Position numbers and translations under genes: made by a program
The notes under the pieces: generated by a model
The model's database searches: none
What the model was told of the DNA's origin: nothing
What the model saw: the letters and a program-made list of their open reading frames with translations, nothing else
Source of the DNA: Sipunculus nudus
Taxonomy: Eukaryota > Annelida > Sipuncula > Golfingiida > Sipunculidae
DNA: 64,000 nucleotides
Assembly: GCA_026874595.1 (NCBI GenBank)
Contig: CM049314.1
Coordinates: 36,683,229-36,747,228 of the forward strand
Reading direction: 5' to 3'
In this document: positions 58,341-64,000 of the stretch, one piece after another
How positions within the stretch are numbered: position 1 is the first letter of the stretch
How the letters are laid out: each line of letters opens with the position of its first letter

Positions 58341-59745
58341 CTAGAATATGGGAAGTGGACAAGCGACTACGTGTATCTGCCGAATCAGAGTAGAGCGTGT
58401 AAAGTGAGGCATGGATTGAGTAGCGAGGGGAAATGTAGTGAGATGTGTAACATATTTGCATGGATGTCTGCCACTTAAACATGATTGTATGTGGCGCCGA
58501 CTGTTATTTGAAAGAGAAACTATCCAAGATGTAAACACATGCAAAATTTCAGGTGAAGGTTCAAAACACTGCCAAGATATGGGTGATTCCCACAGCAGAC
58601 AAACAGATGGACGCTGCACATAAAAGGTTGCAGGTGGTTCCACAAGGTTTGTTAATGATAAAGAGCTATGTGAGATCTAAATACAAGCAAAACTACAGGA
58701 AGATCCATCAAAACCAGTCCGGAGATATAAGCATGTATATCTGCAGCATGAACATGAATGTAGGTGGCGCCACCTGTCGTAAAATCAAGCAAGCTATCCA
58801 GGATGTATACGCATGCCTAATTTCAGGTGAATAAGTCAAACTACTGCAGAGATACGAGTGATTTTATCTCAAGGAAGACGAACATAGGACGCTGTGCAAA
58901 AATGGTTGCAGTCGGCACCAACAGTTTTGTGTATGATAAACAGCTAAACGAGATCTAAAGCCATGCAAACTTTCGGGAAGATATGTCAAAACAAACCAGA
59001 GATATTAGCATGGATGTATGCAGCGTGGACATGGATGTAGGCGGTGCCACCTGTCATAAAACTACAGCTATCCAGGATGTATACGCATGTCGAATTTCAG
59101 GTGAATTAGTCAAACAACTGACGATATATGAGTGATTTTAACCCAAGGCAGAGGAACAGATGGACACTGCCCAAAATTGTTGCAGGTGGCACCACCAGTT
59201 TTTTGTATGATAAAGAACTATGCGAGATCTAAACACATGCAAAATTTCTGGAAGATATGTCAAATCAGTCCAGAGATATTAGCATGGATGTATGCTGCAT
59301 GAACATGAATGTAGTTGGCGCATTCCTGTCATAAAATCAAGAAAGCTATCCAGGATGTATACGCATGCCAAATTTCAAATATCTCTCTGCAGAGATATGA
59401 GTGATTTTAACCAAAGGCAGAGGAACATATGGACACTCTATAAAAATGGTGCAGGTGGCACCACCAGTTAACTGTATGATATAAAGCCACCCTTAAGCTT
59501 CACTGGTGCAAATTTTCAGTCTGATCTTTCAAACGGGTCCGAAGATATGTGGTTAATATGAAGAAGTACAGATGGACACACTGCATACAGGAATGTTCAG
59601 AGGTCAACGCCAAATAGTTTGGCACCAGTTCACATGTGTTCCAATAACTGGATTAAGTTTAAAAAAATCAGTCCGGTAGTTTCAGAGGAGTTCTCCGGAA
59701 ATGAATAAAGCTGAGGCGGAACCCGGTCAAAAACATACAATTATC
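58341..59745 (-). mobile_element. Helitron/Helentron-like non-autonomous element, copy 2
   Basis: Minus-strand copy of the element at 45485-46684. The 3' end is CTAG at 58341-58344 with flanking T on the minus strand and an imperfect hairpin (58352-58367 region). Then comes the shared terminal segment (58380-58440, the reverse of 46590-46650). The tandem core has units at about 58755, 59034 and 59310, each with GGTGGCGCCACCTG and CTATCCAGGATGTATACGCA. The 5' portion (59650-59745) matches 45545-45600 through TCCGGAG.ACTCCTC. More diverged from the unit consensus than copy 1. Confidence 0.7.
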
Positions 59746-59749
59746 AAGA

Positions 59750-60035
59750 TACTGGAGGTTTTGTATCAAATTTTTTATTATTCTGAGAGGGGGGGGGGGG
59801 AGTACTTACGAGCCCAATAGCTCAGCTCAGAGGATATAGGCCACAGTGACCTTATTTCATGTTTCCAAGAAGTCTTCTTATTGACCTCCCTGGATTTTAA
59901 TTTAGAAGTTTCTATGACCAGCAGTTACGATCTGTGCCCTGCTAACAGACGGCTAGATGGCCAGACACCCGGATGGAGGACGGACTAAGCACCATTCCAT
60001 TAACCTCAGTTGACTTACAGTAAGCTGAGCTACCT
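59750..60035 (-). repeat. Single unit of the 13.5-kb repeat family, reverse orientation
   Basis: Reading in reverse it contains GATACAAAA, a C12 run (G12 at 59789-59800), the AGGTTTC/GGTCA blocks, GGGCACAGATCGTAAC and the hairpin end TAGCTCAGCTTACTGTAAG. The homopolymer sits at the same place in the unit as the C14 run at 14040, so it is an inherited slippage site. Confidence 0.75.
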
Positions 60036-60676
60036 GGATTTAAGCAAAAAATTTCTAGAACGAACATAAGGACTACAGACCAAAGACCCATCACTACAGC
60101 TCAGCACAACTGAAAGTAAGTTAAAAAAATCAATAGTTGGTCTGCGGTTTTGGAATACTCCTAACATGAAACCTAAGAATGAATTGCAAGACGTGTCAAG
60201 AAATACGATTAACATCTCATTCCTCCTTGACAACTTTCACTGAAATTGCCAATGCATGACCTACTGCCACTCTGAGGCTTGGGTCTATAAATACTTGTAA
60301 AAAAAGAGTAAAACTAACACAAGTTCAATAGCCTACAGAGGAGCTGGGACAAAGACCAAAGAACTTTTTGAGAGTTTGAGAAGTTGAGAGCATGGAAAGT
60401 GAGGACCTGTCGATGAGGTCTGTATGCATTAGGAAGCATGTGAAACATCGGTGTCAGCTGATTAAGAGTTTGCTGTTATATTGTAACTACCAGGAAGCAT
60501 TTAAAATTGCGGGGATTCTGTCTACCTGGAGGAATGACAGCAATCTTACAAGAAAATGAGAGATAATTATTATATTTATTTAATACTGAAATTTAACAAT
60601 GGTAACCTTCATTTTGTTTTGTGAACTGAACATAAAAATCACACACACACACACATATATATTCATCTAAGATATT
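60036..60676. other. Noncoding spacer
   Basis: A (CA)n run is at 60640-60654. No gene recognised. Confidence 0.4.
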
Positions 60677-61268
60677 AATTGACCTATCCACCACAGCCTA
60701 AACGCTCCGCCCTTTTAACTTATTATTACAATTAGCCCCCAAAACGCTTTTACACATATGGACTTCCATGCCCATGGTAGCGAGAGCTGTTTATAACATA
60801 ATAATGATGTCACAAAGAGCGATGGCGCATGACGTCGTATTGACTGACGTCATAAACTGGTATCACCTGACCATTGTTTACTATATCACAGTCATATATG
60901 AACTGCGTTGCAATATATATTTGATTATTTGACCCATACAAATAATGTGCCAGGTAAGACATCATTATTCACTCGGTAGTCGGAGGAATGGCTCGCGCAA
61001 CCTATAGCCTAGAAACTTTTTATACTGTCTCCTTCGTATAATAAACTATCCTGGAAACATGCCGACATGGGTACTGGTAGTATTTACAGACTACACGTGT
61101 TCTGTTTGAGAGAGCTCATTCAAATTATGCAGATTTTTTTTTGTCAGATGATTGACGCTTTACAATGTTTAAGGTCACCTGATTGGTTGCTCCTTAGTCC
61201 CATGCTTATGTTTATTCATTGAACGAATATGCGATTAAGGTCGCATAGAGTTCATGGATAGGTCAATT
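60677..61268 (+). mobile_element. 590-bp MITE, copy B
   Basis: Homolog of 35272-35855. Here the terminal inverted repeats are perfect over 14 bp (AATTGACCTATCCA and its reverse complement). It carries a full palindromic CRE TGACGTCA at 60845-60852 and an additional TGACGTCG just before it. Interior blocks are the same as in copy A. Confidence 0.85.
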
Positions 61269-61537
61269 GTACATAATATCCATGCAAATAACAAGAAGAC
61301 AACACTTTTGACAAATAGATTTTCATAGAAAAATTACATTGACTGTATTTCAAGACAGAATATGAAAGACTGACATAACATTTATGAATCTATAAACATG
61401 ACAAAAAATTGATAAACAAGATTCACATAAGCACCCTAAACATTTTTTACAGTGATATTTGTGTATACATTAGGCAGGGAAAATATTTATTACTGAATCA
61501 ATTTTATTATTAATCAGGTTATTAATTATAAAAAAAG

Positions 61538-61539
<2 letters not shown>

Positions 61540-61572
<33 letters not shown>
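61540..61572. repeat. (TC)n microsatellite
   Basis: About 32 bp of CT dinucleotide. Confidence 0.97.
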
Positions 61573-61575
<3 letters not shown>

Positions 61576-61759
61576 CATATAATACATTAAGGTTCAATAC
61601 ATCACAGTGAAAGTGCTCTACCGTGCAGGGGAGCATTAATAATATTATACTATGTGTATAGTTAGCTTGATTTCATAATGTACTACAGCACTGTTTCGTG
61701 AGTTCAGCTAACCAGCCGGCCCAGTCCTCAGGTACATACCTGAGTATAATACACATAGT

Positions 61760-61763
<4 letters not shown>

Positions 61764-61817
<54 letters not shown>

Positions 61818-61830
61818 CATACATACATAA
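61764..61830. repeat. (TA)n followed by (CATA)n microsatellite
   Basis: About 50 bp of TA continuing into four CATA units. Confidence 0.95.
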
Positions 61831-62029
61831 ATAAAGTACCTGTACCTAATATGAAAACAAAACTAACTCAAATGTGACACAATTACATCCACACCAGTTC
61901 AGCCAATAGACAGTGACCTCTGATAATGGTAATCTTTTTGTATGAACATACATAGTAGAACACATCCCCTCAAATTGGGTGCTCTTTCTATATATGTATG
62001 CCTGTAACACTCTGGAGCCCTCATTTGCC

Positions 62030-62310
62030 CCAATGATCCTGTGAATTTGAGAAAGATCAAGCATTTTCTTGTAGAAATATCTTGTGCGAAAGAAAATCAT
62101 TGATTGTGCTCTGGCAGCAATATTGGAATTCTGACAGGTCTGTCATTCAATAAGGATGGAGTCCTCATAGGTACCTATCATCACTGGGAATATGAGAAAG
62201 ATCAAGCATGTTCTTGTTCAGATATCATATGTGAAAGAAAGCTTTATTGACGGACGAGAGAACGGACGGACTGTCACGGTGATCACTATAGGACACTACT
62301 TTTCAAGGGG
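62030..62310 (+). repeat. Tandem-cored repeat ending in GACGGACGRGAGAACGGACGG
   Basis: TGAGAAAGATCAAGCAT occurs at 62047 and 62192 (145-bp spacing), each followed by TTCTTGT and GTGNGAAAGAAA. After the second unit come GACGGACG/ACGGACGG and GTGATCACTATAGGAC. The same general design is found at 4081-4560 and 57190-58155. No coding potential. Confidence 0.6.
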
Positions 62311-64000
62311 GGCCCTAATAGACAAAAATACAGCAACAGCCATTTAGAAATGAGGAACTAGACATATTGCTCTAAATATGTGAAACTACCAGAAAATTTA
62401 AATTGTTTAAGGCATACAGCAAGAATATGCATTTAATATACGAAGAATCAATTCTTTTGATTCAGCAAGCTAATACATTGGGTGTAGAGAAATACCAATA
62501 TTAATTAATGCTGTTGGGGACTGCTTTTTCACACAAACAGAACCCTAATTGTCCCTGTATAAGAGGCCTGACCTCCATGTGTACAATTTGATCACAATCT
62601 TTTCATAGCTTTTTTATTAAACTTGCTTATAGACTAATCAAACTTGATGAACTTGCACTTGCAAAGGGCCCAGTGTAGCACAAATGTAAGGACAACTTCA
62701 CATGCAATTACAACAAGCAGCAAATATTGGCTAACATGGTGTTAAGTTGACAGAGAGAGCAAAAGGGTAGGTGGCAGGAAAAATGACGGACTGAAAGTGC
62801 AGTCGGCACATGAGCAAGTCACAGGTCTGCTGAAAATCTGGCCCGCTAGACTAGCTGCCTCAGCAATGACAAAGTTTGATAGATTGATTGGATTTTGGTT
62901 GATCCGAGACATTTAAGGGAAAAACAGAAGAGAATGAGAGAGTTGAAGACAGATTGACTATTTTTGTATGCCACACAAAGCCCTGTGCCAGAGGATCCAA
63001 GACTCCATTCCAGGTCAGGTCTGGGGGAGAGCACTTCGACCTGGCCAATCATGGGCACTTGCGTTTGTCATGGGAAAATTCTGTGTTTATCTGTTTATCG
63101 ATTTCTCATGATTTTGAAAATAAATGTTTGGTGCGTTGGGGCGTGGTCTACAAAAAAAATTGCAGGCTGTCTAGAATACAGTCATGTGTAGGGTGTTTTT
63201 CTGTGTAAATTCAGCCTGTGCATTTTTTTCTATGGATTTTTTGCTATTTTGGCAATATTCTAATTCTATTCCATATAAATATTTTTTTTAAAGTTACCAC
63301 AGCAGGAAACATGGTAACTAACATACATAATTATGAATTAGCATAGTAGCTTATTAAAACATCACCTTGTATCACAATGAGTGTCCCCTTGGAATGCTTA
63401 TTAACCATTATTAAAACTCAATATCTCACCAGCACCAATCACAAGTATGATAAATTTAAAAAGTCTTGAAGTAAACCCTGAAGATTTTGATGGTACTGCT
63501 CAAGATACACAGGTATACACAGGCTGTGCATATGAAATCATTCTCTTTCTATAAAATATGTATTCAACCTCATTGGTACCAACTACAGGTTTATGTTTTC
63601 AAAATTATCAGACTTTTCATACCTGAGTAATGTCATTATAACCACATGAATGTGTATGATATATTATATTCTTTCTATGTTAATGTTTTGGCAATTTCTG
63701 TGCCAAGAATGTCAGTTAATTTTGTTGTATTGTATTGTTATCTATGTAATGTTCATTTCATGTAAAATCTTCATATATCATGGAGGAAAGAAAGAATAAC
63801 AACAGCAACAGGACTAAGGTGCTACCCTCTGGTGAGCAAAACTGTAATCATCCACTTAGTGATGACTTAAAATTGTAAAGGTCGACTCAAATTCTGATCA
63901 CTTCAGTTAATCACAGCCACCTTCAATGTGAGTTGTTTGAAAATATAAAGAAGGAGTTACTATTTAGTAGCTTACACAAAAAGTAAAATAAATATATATG
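62311..64000. other. Noncoding DNA to the window end
   Basis: Overlapping short frames at 62846-63208 on both strands have no recognisable domain and no consistent codon pattern. Nothing else is seen. Confidence 0.4.

Noticed and set aside
62846-63208. Four overlapping short frames on both strands
   Set aside because: Mutually overlapping, without domain or codon support.
1-64000. CRISPR arrays or bacterial-type operons
   Set aside because: The tandem repeats have long or irregular units without spacer/repeat alternation; the genome is clearly animal.

Overview
The window is AT-rich, repeat-dense animal nuclear DNA. Long intergenic tracts, frequent (TA)n microsatellites, short G/C homopolymers and many decayed non-autonomous transposons match what is known of bivalve mollusc genomes. 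This assignment is inferred from repeat style and from the main gene family; no species marker is present. No operons, CRISPR arrays, rRNA genes or functional tRNA genes are visible.

Coding content is small. Positions 1-399 are the 3' end of a gene whose body lies outside the window. A close paralog sits 47 kb downstream on the same strand at 47333-51215. Its long uninterrupted reading frame encodes a stonustoxin/verrucotoxin-like N-terminus (MACPF-like, helical and thioredoxin-like parts), two fibronectin type III domains and a P-loop GTPase of the AIG1/septin-like kind. The reading then shifts frame at a T run (50270-50275), continues through a Cys-rich segment and a helical segment, meets an in-frame TAA at 50967-50969, and ends in a segment with a C-terminal membrane helix. 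It is either a young pseudogene or a gene whose frame is affected by assembly error plus one real stop. Two weaker protein-coding signals are candidate spliced exons at 36569-36648/36769-36898 and a possible first exon ending at 26570.

Layout. 1-399: paralog 3' end. 0.4-5 kb: noncoding, with a MITE-like relic and a 140-bp repeat block. 5.0-6.6 kb: relic of an LTR-type retroelement (minus strand) with gag remnant, primer-binding-site-like sequence, two tRNA-like segments and a 43-bp minisatellite. 13.5-15.6 kb: tandem array of about 335-bp units. 16-21 kb: two foldback elements built of short repeats, one carrying a hAT-like MITE and the other a PIF/Harbinger-like MITE. 22.0-25.3 kb: a 3.26-kb element with long terminal inverted repeats. 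29.7-32.2 kb: decayed LINE, followed by a Tigger/pogo-like MITE. 35.3 and 60.7 kb: two copies of a 590-bp MITE. 37 kb: tail of a second LINE. 41.7-42.9 kb: degenerate tandem array. 43-44.5 kb: direct duplication. 45.5-46.7 and 58.3-59.7 kb: two Helitron/Helentron-like elements with 280-bp tandem cores, in convergent orientation on either side of the large gene. 54.2-55.9 kb: 0.88-kb recent tandem duplication. 57.2-58.2 kb: repeat with nuclear-receptor-type half-sites.

The genes do not form a pathway in this window. The main biological theme is a tandem family of SNTX-like/GTPase fusion genes embedded in transposon debris. All similarity statements are by eye.
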